A DNA stretch of 64,000 bases from Embleya scabrispora (GTDB taxonomy: Bacteria; Actinomycetota; Actinomycetes; Streptomycetales; Streptomycetaceae). Shown here piece by piece: positions 56,157 through 63,697 of this stretch. A program made the position numbers and the translations under genes. The notes under the pieces were generated by a model. It had not been told where the DNA came from. It worked only from the letters and a program-made list of their open reading frames with translations, and made no database searches. The DNA is taken from assembly GCF_002024165.1 (NCBI RefSeq), contig NZ_MWQN01000001.1, positions 4,319,501 to 4,383,500 of the forward strand, read 5' to 3'. Position 1 is the first letter of the stretch. Every line of letters begins with the position of its first letter.

Positions 56157-56714
56157 ATGCACTGCGAGTACTGTCCGAAGGTTGCCGGCGGCCGAGCGCA
56201 GATGCCGCCCGCGGACATGATCGTGCCGAAGATCGCCGGCGAGTGGGTCGGATGGGTGCGGACCGCCGCCGAGCGGGTCGAGCCGTCCGGGCGGGGGCTG
56301 CCGGCGCGGGCCGAGGCCGACTGCGTCATGAGCTTCGGCCGGCGCGTCTTCGAGGGCTCGGCCAAGCGTGGACTACACGCCGAGATGGACTGCCTGCATC
56401 AGGCCAGGACACTCGGACTGCCGCTGGAGACGGGCGAGTTCAAGGACGCCGCCGGCGCGTGTTGTCTGATCTGCGCGTCGGCGCTCGCCGCGGTGGGCAT
56501 CCGGCACGTGCCGGCCGTGGACCCCGATCCGGACGCGTGCGTGAGCTGGCACGCCCCGGGGTTCCTGTTCGAGGATCCGCTGCTGTGCGTGGGGTTGATG
56601 GGCGATCGGGCGGCGCACCTGTGGCTGCGCCATCTGACACCGGCGGTGCGGCGGCAGTTGCGCGGGTCGTTGACGGGCGCGATGACGCGGTTGTTGGCGG
56701 GGCGCTGGGAGTGA
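56157..56714 (+). CDS. Orphan protein with cytidine-deaminase-like zinc motifs
   Basis: A 185-residue protein I cannot name. It begins with a CxxC pair (Cys3, Cys6). Residues 74-76 are His-Ala-Glu in KRGLHAEMDCLHQA, followed 26 residues later by Cys103-Leu-Ile-Cys106 in AGACCLICASALAAVGI. The H-A-E ... C-x-x-C pattern with helix after each is the zinc site of the deaminase fold, although the usual Pro before the first Cys is an Ala-Cys. The rest is helical with Trp and His. It starts 171 bases after tRNA-Leu and faces gnd. The substrate is unknown; free nucleoside or nucleic acid is possible. Confidence 0.65.
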   Translation: MHCEYCPKVAGGRAQMPPADMIVPKIAGEWVGWVRTAAERVEPSGRGLPARAEADCVMSFGRRVFEGSAKRGLHAEMDCLHQARTLGLPLETGEFKDAAGACCLICASALAAVGIRHVPAVDPDPDACVSWHAPGFLFEDPLLCVGLMGDRAAHLWLRHLTPAVRRQLRGSLTGAMTRLLAGRWE

Positions 56715-56720
56715 GGGCTT

Positions 56721-56751
56721 CCGGCGGGGACGGGGTGGGCGCCCCCGCCGG
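56721..56751. terminator. Hairpin between convergent genes
   Basis: CCGGCGGGG pairs with CCCCGCCGG around a 13-base loop, seven bases after the deaminase-like stop and 15 bases before the gnd stop. Confidence 0.65.
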
Positions 56752-56766
56752 GTTCGCCGACGTCGG

Positions 56767-58203
56767 TCAGACCGCGTGTTCCTTGCGGTCGCCGGACCAT
56801 TCGGTGTGGAAGGTGCCGTCGCGGTCCACTCGGCGGTAGGTGTGCGCGCCGAAGAAGTCGCGCTGGGCCTGGATCAGCGCGGCGGGCAGGCGCGGCGAGC
56901 GCAGGCCGTCGTAGTAGGCGAGGGCGGCGGCGAACCCCGGTGCGGGGATGCCCAGTTCGGCGGACGTGGCGACGACGCGACGCCACGCGTCCTGGGCACC
57001 GGCGAGCGCGTCGCGGAAGTAGTCGGCGCTCAGCAGCGACTCGGGCCGCTGCGGGGAGTCGTACGCCTCGCGGATCCGGTTCAGGAAGCGGGCCCGGATG
57101 ATGCAGCCGCCACGCCAGATCTCGGCGACCCTGCCCGCGTCGATCGCCCAGTCGTACTCGGTGCTGCCCGCCTCGATCTGGTGGATGCCCTGGGCGTACG
57201 CCACGATCTTGGACGCGTACAGCGCCTGCTCGACGTCGTCGGCGAAGCGCGCGGCGGCCTCCCCGTCGAGCGTGGTGGGCGCCGGTCCGGGCAGGCCCCG
57301 GCCCGCCGCGCGGATGTCGGTGTGGCCGGACAGCGAGCGGGCGAACACCGCCTCGGCGATGCCGCTGACCGGAACCCCCAGGTCGAGCGCGGTCTGCACG
57401 GTCCAGCGCCCGGTGCCCTTCTGCTCGGCGCGGTCCTGGACCACGTCGACGAACGGCCGGCCGGTGTCCGCGTCGGTGTGTGCCAGTACGTCGGCGGTGA
57501 TCTCGATCAGGTACGACTCCAGGCGGCCGGAGTTCCAGCCCTGGAACACCTCGGCGATCTCGGCCGGCCGCAGCCCGGCGGCGCGGCCGAGCAGGTCGTA
57601 CGCCTCGGCGATCAGCTGCATGTCGGCGTACTCGATGCCGTTGTGCACCATCTTGACGAAGTGACCGGCGCCGTCCGGGCCGATGTGCGCGCAACACGGG
57701 ACGCCGTCGACCTTCGCGGCGATGTCCTCCAGGATCGGGCCGAGCGCCGCGTAGGACTCCGGGGAGCCGCCCGGCATGATGCTCGGGCCGAGCAGCGCGC
57801 CCTCCTCGCCGCCGGAGATGCCGGTGCCGACGAAGTGGATCCCGCGCTCGCGCAGTGCGGCCTCGCGGCGGCGGGTGTCCGCGAAGTGCGCGTTGCCGCC
57901 GTCGACGATCATGTCGCCGGGGTCGAGGAGCGCGGCGAACTCGTCGATCACCGCGTCGGTGGGGGCGCCGGCCTTGACCATGATCACCAGGCGGCGGGGT
58001 GGTTCGAGGAGGGCGACGAACTCCTCGGCGGTGTCGGCGGGTAGGAAGCTGCCTTCGTGGCCGAACTCGTCGACGAGGGCCCGGGTCTTGGCCGAGGTCC
58101 GGTTGTGCACGGCGACGGTGTGTCCGTGTCGGGCGAAGTTGCGGGCCAGGTTGCGGCCCATCACGGCCAGTCCGGTGACACCGATGTGTGCGCGCTCCGC
58201 CAT
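56767..58203 (-). CDS. gndA: NADP-dependent 6-phosphogluconate dehydrogenase (decarboxylating)
   Basis: A 478-residue enzyme of the oxidative pentose phosphate pathway, making ribulose 5-phosphate, CO2 and NADPH. The Rossmann motif is GVTGLAVMGRNLARNFARHG. The substrate-binding signature is FVGTGISGGEEGALLGPSIM, the catalytic Lys is in GAGHFVKMVHNGIEYADMQL, and the C-terminal tail has FFGAHTYRRVDRDGTFHTEW. The length of about 470-480 marks the long homodimeric NADP type and not the short Gnd of about 330 residues. AGGAG eight bases before the ATG supports the start. Confidence 0.95.
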   Translation of the reverse strand: MAERAHIGVTGLAVMGRNLARNFARHGHTVAVHNRTSAKTRALVDEFGHEGSFLPADTAEEFVALLEPPRRLVIMVKAGAPTDAVIDEFAALLDPGDMIVDGGNAHFADTRRREAALRERGIHFVGTGISGGEEGALLGPSIMPGGSPESYAALGPILEDIAAKVDGVPCCAHIGPDGAGHFVKMVHNGIEYADMQLIAEAYDLLGRAAGLRPAEIAEVFQGWNSGRLESYLIEITADVLAHTDADTGRPFVDVVQDRAEQKGTGRWTVQTALDLGVPVSGIAEAVFARSLSGHTDIRAAGRGLPGPAPTTLDGEAAARFADDVEQALYASKIVAYAQGIHQIEAGSTEYDWAIDAGRVAEIWRGGCIIRARFLNRIREAYDSPQRPESLLSADYFRDALAGAQDAWRRVVATSAELGIPAPGFAAALAYYDGLRSPRLPAALIQAQRDFFGAHTYRRVDRDGTFHTEWSGDRKEHAV

Positions 58204-58359
58204 GTCGTCAGCTCCTGTCGGCGATGTTGATGATCATGTGTGATCACTCGGACAACATCGTTTGCGGGAGGGGTTAATCCCTTCCGGCCGCAACACGCCG
58301 GCGTGCGGATGGGCGGTTCGGGCGGTGCGGGCGTCGGTGTCGGTGGGCAGGATCCGGGG

Positions 58360-59559
58360 ATGAGGCGGAATCGCGAAGTCGTGCTGTCCGTGGTGGCGGC
58401 GGCCTACGGGGTGTCCGCGATGGGGGACCAGATGGCGATGGTCGTGCTGGTCCTGCGATTACACGATCAGGGGCAGTCGGGCGCGGTGATCTCGGCCCTC
58501 GTGGTGGCGAGCGTATTGCCGATCGTGGTGGTGGGGCCGTTGGCCGCGCCGCTGGTGGACCGGGTGGAGAGCGGCCGGCTGGTGGTCGTGGCGACCGGGC
58601 TTCAGGCGGTGGTGGCGCTGGGGTTGGTGGTCACGACGAATGTGGTCGGCGTGATCGTGCTGTTGGCGCTGCTCGGGGCCGGTCTGGCGGTGGTGTCGCC
58701 GACGTTGCAACTGCTCGTGCCGGAGATCGTCGGGGACGAGGGGGCGGCTCGGGGCTACGCGCGGATGGAGACGTTTCGCTCGGTCGGCAATGTGGCGGGT
58801 CCGGCGGCGGCCGGTCTCGCGGTCGCCGGGGTCGGTGATCGGGTGGTCCTGCTCGGGAACGTCGTGTCCTATGCCGTGATGTCGGTGGCGTTCGTGGCGC
58901 TGCGGATCCGGCGCGAGCCGGTGTCGGGCGGGCGGTCCCGGCCGGGGTGGCCGGCGCAGGTGCGCGAGGGGGTCGGCGTACTCGGCGGTGATCGGGTGTT
59001 GCGGGTGGCGATCCCGACGCTTGCGGTGGCGGTGGTGTTCACCGCGATCCTGCATGTGGCGCGGGTGTTTTTCGTTCGGGACGACCTGGGCGCCGACGAC
59101 ACGGGGTACGGCTGGTTGGTCAGCGCGCACATGGCCGGGATGCTGCTGGCGGCCGCGTTGTTGGCCGGGCGGATCCCGGTGGGGCGGCAGCCGGCGGTGC
59201 TGATCGGTGCCGGGATGTTGTCCGGCGGGTGCCTGCTGATCAGCGCCACGGTGGCGGTGTTCGCGGTCGCCGTGGTCATGTTCGTCCTGATGGGCGTGGC
59301 CAACGTGCTGGCCAACCTGGCCATTCGCAACCTGATCCACGCCCGTGTGCCACCCGAGACCCGAGGCCGTGCGTTCGCCACGTCCAGCGCCGGCCTGAAC
59401 GCCGCCAACCTGACGGGCGCCGCGTTGGGCGGCCCGGCGGCAAGCGCCCTGGGCGGTACGGGAGCCCTGCAACTGGCGGGCGCCGGAACCCTGGCGGTGT
59501 CCCTGGCGGCGATTCCGCTCCTCTCCCACCACCTTGCCGCCGAGCCGGCGGCCGAGTGA
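58360..59559 (+). CDS. MFS transporter (MFS_3-like exporter)
   Basis: A 399-residue permease with about 12 helices, of the enterobactin-exporter/MFS_3 type. The first segment is SVVAAAYGVSAMGDQMAMVV; motif A-like GPLAAPLVDRVESGRLVV follows helix 2. The mid-protein loop RREPVSGGRSRPGWPAQVRE precedes the second half. ATG 58360 is chosen since upstream sequence is glycine-rich and not coding-like. It probably exports a small lipophilic compound. The next gene starts 55 bases later. Confidence 0.82.
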   Translation: MRRNREVVLSVVAAAYGVSAMGDQMAMVVLVLRLHDQGQSGAVISALVVASVLPIVVVGPLAAPLVDRVESGRLVVVATGLQAVVALGLVVTTNVVGVIVLLALLGAGLAVVSPTLQLLVPEIVGDEGAARGYARMETFRSVGNVAGPAAAGLAVAGVGDRVVLLGNVVSYAVMSVAFVALRIRREPVSGGRSRPGWPAQVREGVGVLGGDRVLRVAIPTLAVAVVFTAILHVARVFFVRDDLGADDTGYGWLVSAHMAGMLLAAALLAGRIPVGRQPAVLIGAGMLSGGCLLISATVAVFAVAVVMFVLMGVANVLANLAIRNLIHARVPPETRGRAFATSSAGLNAANLTGAALGGPAASALGGTGALQLAGAGTLAVSLAAIPLLSHHLAAEPAAE

Positions 59560-59614
59560 TCCGGCGGCGAAATCCGGTTGTCCGAGGGCCTGGGCCGACG
59601 GTACCCATGAGGCC

Positions 59615-60268
59615 ATGAAGCCATCGATCCGACGTACCCGACATGCCCTGCCGCGCGGCGAGGCCGAGGTCTGGGCGCCGGCCTCCGCGCGTTACGGGAT
59701 CTCGCCCTACGCCTGCAAGTACCTCCACACGGCGGGCGTACTGCGCGAATTCGTGTCGGCGGCGGGGTCGTTGGTGGCGCAGGCCCACCACCTCGCCGCC
59801 GCACACCTGGCCCTCAACGGCGCCGAACTCGTCGGCCGCTGCGTCTCGGAGCGCACGGAGCAGGGCGTCACCCAGCGGCTGCGCAACGGCCTGGCCTACC
59901 TGGAGGCCCTCGAACCCCCGGAGGAGGGCCGCCCCGTCCCGGAGCCCGACGCGTTGGTCAAACTCCGCAGCTTCACCGCCCACCCCACGCTCGAACCCCC
60001 GGCGGGCTCGGAACTCCAGTTCTCCCACGCAGCGTTCGAGTACGTCCTCACCCGCCTGGCCCTGGCCACCGACCACCTGTGGACCAACGCCGACGCGACG
60101 ATTATCCGCAAATTCGCCGCCGCGAAGATCGCCCCCATGCGCACGGACGGCCAAAGCCACTACATCGAATCCGTCCTGACCCACCTCGAAGCCGGCCACA
60201 CCCCGGGCACGGAAATCCCCCACGAGCAAGCCTGGCGCCCGGGCAGTCGGTTGACGGCAGCCCACTGA
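59615..60268 (+). CDS. Conserved-looking hypothetical protein
   Basis: A 217-residue soluble protein, rich in Ala and helix-forming residues, that I do not recognise. Segments such as GVLREFVSAAGSLVAQAHHL and AAFEYVLTRLALATDHLWTN suggest a helical bundle. There is no signal peptide, membrane helix or known motif. Codon use is normal for the window. The ATG lacks a clear ribosome-binding site. Ends 19 bases before the convergent GntR gene; it may share a transcript with the MFS gene. Confidence 0.65.
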   Translation: MKPSIRRTRHALPRGEAEVWAPASARYGISPYACKYLHTAGVLREFVSAAGSLVAQAHHLAAAHLALNGAELVGRCVSERTEQGVTQRLRNGLAYLEALEPPEEGRPVPEPDALVKLRSFTAHPTLEPPAGSELQFSHAAFEYVLTRLALATDHLWTNADATIIRKFAAAKIAPMRTDGQSHYIESVLTHLEAGHTPGTEIPHEQAWRPGSRLTAAH

Positions 60269-60286
60269 CCCCGCCAGGTCACGGCC

Positions 60287-61027
60287 CTAATCGAGGATGT
60301 AGTCGGCCGACAGTTCACGGCCCGCGCCGAGAATGTCCATCGCGTATTCGGTCGGATTGTCGTGCTGGTCCCAGTACAGGTTCGTCATGGTCAGCGCCGG
60401 GGTCTCCGGTTCGACCCCCATGATCCGGGCCGCGTCTTCCGGTATGGGCCGCAGCGCGACCACATCGCGACGTCGGGTGGCGCGGCGTCCGGAGCGCTCC
60501 TCGACGAGACCGAACGTCATCGTCGGCAACGGCTCGGCGACCAGCAATTCCGGCGCCGCCTCGGCGAGTTGTCCCGGGAGCCAGGACGTCGAGAGGGCGA
60601 TCACGCCCTCGTCGTCGCGATACAACCGCCGTCTGCGTACGACTTCGGTGCCATCCGCCAGGCCCAGCGCATCGGTTGCATGGCCGGTGCCCACGACGAG
60701 TTCCGCACTCAGGATCTCGACCCTCTCGCCGGAGCGGAACCCGGTCCCCGTCGCCCGCAGGAGCGCCAGGCGGTCCGGCCCCGTGGTCAGGCGTCGTGGC
60801 GTGACGACGATCGTCCCCACGCCAGGAATCGATTCGGCGTAGCCATCCGCACGGAGCACGGCGGCGACCCGGGTGGCGGTGGCGATCGAAACATTCTCGG
60901 CCTCGACGATCTCCCGCACGGACGGCACCCGGTCACCGGGCCGCAGTTCACCACGATCGATCCGGGCCCGAATCTCGGCCGCGATCCGCCGATACGGCGG
61001 CAATCCCTGTGCGCCGGCCACGGTCAC
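60287..61027 (-). CDS. GntR-family regulator with UTRA domain (HutC subfamily)
   Basis: A 246-residue regulator. The winged helix (PPYRRIAAEIRARIDRGELR, VREIVEAENVSIATATRVAA) occupies residues 8-75. A UTRA ligand-binding domain follows (VVRRRRLYRDDEGVIALSTS and the C-terminal NLYWDQHDNPTEYAMDILGA). HutC-type UTRA regulators sense sugars, organic acids or amino acids. The Ala-Gly start is followed by no strong ribosome-binding site. Palindromes in the 250-base interval to the divergent two-gene unit are its likely targets. Confidence 0.87.
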   Translation of the reverse strand: MTVAGAQGLPPYRRIAAEIRARIDRGELRPGDRVPSVREIVEAENVSIATATRVAAVLRADGYAESIPGVGTIVVTPRRLTTGPDRLALLRATGTGFRSGERVEILSAELVVGTGHATDALGLADGTEVVRRRRLYRDDEGVIALSTSWLPGQLAEAAPELLVAEPLPTMTFGLVEERSGRRATRRRDVVALRPIPEDAARIMGVEPETPALTMTNLYWDQHDNPTEYAMDILGAGRELSADYILD

Positions 61028-61045
61028 ACCCTTCTGTTCTAGTGC

Positions 61046-61088
61046 GCTCTAGAGCAGCTGTTGACTTGTCGCAGTGTTCTAGAACACT
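61046..61088. promoter_or_regulatory. CTAG-centred GntR operators
   Basis: GCTCTAGAGC (61046-61055) and the longer AGTGTTCTAGAACACT (61073-61088) are perfect palindromes sharing CTAG. A -35-like TTGACT at 61061-61066 lies between them. A partial third copy (TGTTCTAGTGC) lies at 61035-61045. The centres are 30 bases apart, three helical turns. Confidence 0.65.
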
Positions 61089-61274
61089 ATAGATCGAGGC
61101 GTCTCCCAGCAATAGGGGACGGTCGCACGGCGGTCGGTCACGCCCAGTCGGCACCGACCGATCGCCGAGGCCTCGGCTGACGCACAGGCAGCGGCGGCAC
61201 GTCCTGCCCGTCCACATCATTCATCGCGACGGATCCTCCGGCGGTCCGCGCACCACGCCCCAAGGAGGCGCCCC

Positions 61275-61511
61275 ATGACGTGCGATCCCAACGCGCCCGA
61301 AGGCACGTTCACCACCGTCCAGCCCGGTGGTCGGCCGGTTCGGGACAAAAGAAGTGGCCTGATCGTGGTGCCGCTGGTGCTGCGCGAGGGGGCTCGGGGC
61401 GAGGCCGTCGGGGAGACCGCTTTGCGGCTCGACGGGGTGGGGGCGGAGCTGTTGCACGCCTATCTGACGCGGGCCCTGGACGGGGTCGACGGTTCGAGGG
61501 AGCGGCGATGA
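61275..61511 (+). CDS. Small hypothetical protein, first gene of a two-gene unit
   Basis: A 78-residue hydrophilic protein, not recognised. Sequence such as SGLIVVPLVLREGARGEAVG suggests two or three strands. AAGGAGG seven bases before the ATG is an excellent ribosome-binding site, and the stop overlaps the next start by four bases (ATGA), so both are surely translated together. Divergent from the GntR regulator, and likely controlled by it. Confidence 0.68.
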   Translation: MTCDPNAPEGTFTTVQPGGRPVRDKRSGLIVVPLVLREGARGEAVGETALRLDGVGAELLHAYLTRALDGVDGSRERR

Positions 61512-62119
61512 GCGAGATTGCCATCGCCAAGCCCGTACCCGTGGCGCCGGAATCGGCCCGGGATGTGCGGGAGACCGTCAGGCGGGTGAGCGACGGGCTT
61601 CGGCTGCTCGACGAAGCGCGGGCGAGCCTGGTGCTGATGGCCTCCGAACTGGTCGCGGACGCGGCGCTGCGCTCGGAGGCGGAGTGGCTGATCGTCGGCA
61701 TCAAGGCTCAGTTGGTGCAAATCGACAGCGGTGAAAGGGAGTTCGCCCCCGTCGTGTACATCGGCATCCGCGAGGTGGTGCCGCGTCCGACCTGGACCCC
61801 CTACGGCTACGGGCCCCAACTCGCCCCGCCCCGCCGCTTCGACCACGGCCGGGGCCTCGGCCTGGTCGCCGAACTGGTTCACCACGACTGGGTGTCCGGC
61901 TGCTGCGGCTGGTCCCCGGGTACCGCCGGCCCCACCTCGTGGTTCCTGGCCACCGACCTGGACCCCCAATACGTCACCGGCTCGATCGGCAGCACGCTGG
62001 TGGTGGCCAGAGGCTTCCGCGACGAATGTGTCCTGACCCCGGAAATGCTGCTCCCGCATCCGGACGAGCCGAACTCCACCCCCGCGCCACCCTTGACCCT
62101 CGCCGCCGAGTCCCCATGA
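61508..62119 (+). CDS. Degenerate histidine-kinase-type ATP-binding protein
   Basis: A 203-residue protein resembling the anti-sigma-like HATPase proteins abundant in Streptomyces. The N-box region is ASELVADAALRSEAEWLI, where the usual Asn is missing, and the G-box-like part is DHGRGLGLVAELVHHDWVSG. Loss of the N-box Asn argues against normal ATP binding. It may be a sequestered or regulatory relative. Coupled to the 78-residue gene upstream by an ATGA overlap. The C-terminal tail is Pro-rich. Confidence 0.55.
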   Translation: MSEIAIAKPVPVAPESARDVRETVRRVSDGLRLLDEARASLVLMASELVADAALRSEAEWLIVGIKAQLVQIDSGEREFAPVVYIGIREVVPRPTWTPYGYGPQLAPPRRFDHGRGLGLVAELVHHDWVSGCCGWSPGTAGPTSWFLATDLDPQYVTGSIGSTLVVARGFRDECVLTPEMLLPHPDEPNSTPAPPLTLAAESP

Positions 62120-62142
62120 CCGGAGCTTCCCGGACGCCCGAC

Positions 62143-62622
62143 CTATGGGGTCGTTGAGCCCGGAGTTCCTTTGGGGAAGGGTTCGACTCCGACTATGCGG
62201 CGGACTTTGGTGGGCTCGATCAGGATGATGACGCGTTGTTCGCCGGGGACTCGCCATTCGTAGTGGTCGGTGCCCAGGTAGGTGTGGGCCAGCTTGTCCA
62301 TGTTTCGGTCTGCCTCTGGGCCCTGGATGAAGTGTGCGGCGTGGCCGCGGATTTGTACTCGGTCGTAGGGGTTCGCCGGGTCCGCCAGGGACAGGCAGAT
62401 GCGGGGGTCGCGGCGTAGGTTTTGTTCCTTGATGCGGCCGATTGCGGTGTTGATCAGGGGCAGGTCGCCGTCGAGGCCCAGCCACATCGGGCTGACGTGG
62501 GGGGATCCGTCCTTGTTGATCGTTGCCACGTACCAGATGTGTGGCGTTTCGATCATCCGGCGGGTCTCCGGGGGTAGTTCCACCATGAGGCGATTCCTGC
62601 CCGGGGGTGGGTCTTCGGACAC
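62143..62622 (-). CDS. PPOX-class flavin/F420-binding protein
   Basis: A 159-residue split-barrel protein. ETPHIWYVATINKDGSPHVS then PMWLGLDGDLPLINTAIGRI is the pyridoxamine-oxidase-like start, and RDPRICLSLADPANPYDRVQ the middle. Such actinobacterial proteins often use coenzyme F420 or FMN. The first start, GTG 62622, directly follows the TetR stop (TGAGTG), implying coupling; ATG 62586 with AGGA upstream is an alternative. Operon with the TetR gene. Confidence 0.85.
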   Translation of the reverse strand: MSEDPPPGRNRLMVELPPETRRMIETPHIWYVATINKDGSPHVSPMWLGLDGDLPLINTAIGRIKEQNLRRDPRICLSLADPANPYDRVQIRGHAAHFIQGPEADRNMDKLAHTYLGTDHYEWRVPGEQRVIILIEPTKVRRIVGVEPFPKGTPGSTTP

Positions 62623-63261
62623 TCAGCGGGGCCGGGTTCCGGTTGTAGTTCGGGCCAGGTGGAGGATGCCCTCTCGGATGCGGGCCGGGCCCAGTTCCGG
62701 GAGTAGGGCCGTTGCGTGTTCGGCGGCCAGTGGGGCCAGTAGGGCGTGGGCCGTGTAGTCGGGGTCCGGGGTTTCCCGGGGGAGCAGGATCGCCACGTGG
62801 CGGTGCCAGAACCTGTAGGCGCCGATTCGGTAGCGGGCGCCCGGGGTCGAGGTTTCCGACATGCGGATCAGGTCGAGGTGTTCCAGGAGGTAGTCGACGT
62901 AGGCGTCGAGGAATGCCGTGAGGCGTTGCTCTGCCGGGGCGCCCGGGCCCAGTGGGGGCGGGCCGCCGAGGATGGCTTCCTGGAGCTTGCGTTCCCTTGC
63001 GTCCAGCAGGGCCGTGGCCAGCCCCGACTTGTCGCCGAAGCGGCGGAACAACGTGCCCTTGCCGACGCCGGCCGCCGTGGCGATCTGGTCCATCGAGACG
63101 GCTGCGACGCCGTGTTCGGCGAAGAGCCGCGCGGCGGCGTCCAGGATGGCGGCGCGGTTGCGGGCCGCGTCGGCGCGTTCCTTGGGGGGCGGGGTGCGGA
63201 GCAGGTCCAGGTCCACCGGGATTGCGGAAGCGGACTGTGGTCCGTTAATGTCCTCGGGCAT
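62623..63261 (-). CDS. TetR-family regulator (paralogue of the 28-kb TetR)
   Basis: A 212-residue regulator. The HTH contains NRAAILDAAARLFAEHGVAA, VSMDQIATAAGVGKGTLFRR, and the loop GPPPLGPGAPAEQRLTAFLD is shared with the TetR at 28 kb. The gene's ATG lies directly after a -10-like TAGAGT, so a leaderless transcript is likely. One of its two candidate operators falls inside its first 15 codons; a GTG at 63216 would avoid that. Probably autoregulated, and controls the divergent rhodanese and downstream PPOX gene. Confidence 0.87.
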   Translation of the reverse strand: MPEDINGPQSASAIPVDLDLLRTPPPKERADAARNRAAILDAAARLFAEHGVAAVSMDQIATAAGVGKGTLFRRFGDKSGLATALLDARERKLQEAILGGPPPLGPGAPAEQRLTAFLDAYVDYLLEHLDLIRMSETSTPGARYRIGAYRFWHRHVAILLPRETPDPDYTAHALLAPLAAEHATALLPELGPARIREGILHLARTTTGTRPR

Positions 63262-63278
63262 AAGCGGACTCTAGTCCG
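63231..63278. promoter_or_regulatory. Two CGGAC-N4-GTCCG operators
   Basis: Site 1 CGGAC-TGTG-GTCCG (63231-63244) and site 2 CGGACT-CT-AGTCCG (63265-63278). Centres are 34 bases apart. Site 2 overlaps the -10 of the TetR promoter on the minus strand. Same geometry (five-base arms, four-base spacer, paired) as at the paralogue's site at 28.3 kb, but another arm sequence. Confidence 0.72.
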
Positions 63279-63305
63279 ATTCTCTGTGAGGTGGGAGGCA
63301 TCGCC

Positions 63306-63632
63306 ATGACCGCGCTCATCAGCCGGGACGAGCTGCGCGCCGAGATCGCCGGCGGCACCGTGATTCTTGTGGACGCGCTCGGTGGGGAGTACTGGGCCAA
63401 GCAGCATCTGCCGGGGGCCGTTGCCCTGGTTCGGGACGACGTGGACACCCTGGCGCCGACGTTGCTGCCCGATCGTGACGCCGCGATCGTCACCTACTGC
63501 TCGAACCCGGGCTGCCCGAACAGCGGCCAGGTGGCCGATCGGCTGACGCGCCTCGGGTACACGAACGTGCGCAAGTACGCCGAGGGCATCGAGGATTGGG
63601 TCGGCGCCGGGCTGCCCACCGAGTCCGCCTGA
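63306..63632 (+). CDS. Single-domain rhodanese-like sulfurtransferase
   Basis: A 108-residue protein. LVDALGGEYWAKQHLPGAVA is the rhodanese N-terminal motif, and the catalytic Cys is in IVTYCSNPGCPNSGQVAD, followed by LTRLGYTNVRKYAEGIEDW, the usual C-terminal end. The active-site loop holds a second Cys (PGC). It should carry or transfer persulfide sulfur. GAGGTGGGAGG just before the ATG gives strong initiation. Divergent from the TetR gene, sharing its operators. Confidence 0.88.
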   Translation: MTALISRDELRAEIAGGTVILVDALGGEYWAKQHLPGAVALVRDDVDTLAPTLLPDRDAAIVTYCSNPGCPNSGQVADRLTRLGYTNVRKYAEGIEDWVGAGLPTESA

Positions 63633-63637
63633 GTGTG

Positions 63638-63685
63638 CGAAGGGGGAGGGGTGAGGCCGAACGTGGCCTCGGCCCTCCCCCTTCG
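63638..63685. terminator. Long hairpin between convergent genes
   Basis: CGAAGGGGGAGGG pairs with CCCTCCCCCTTCG (13 base pairs) and an inner GAGGCC/GGCCTC stem. It follows the rhodanese stop by six bases and precedes the stop of the minus-strand gene by 13 bases; the strongest bidirectional terminator in the window. Confidence 0.85.
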
Positions 63686-63697
63686 GGGCCAACCGGC

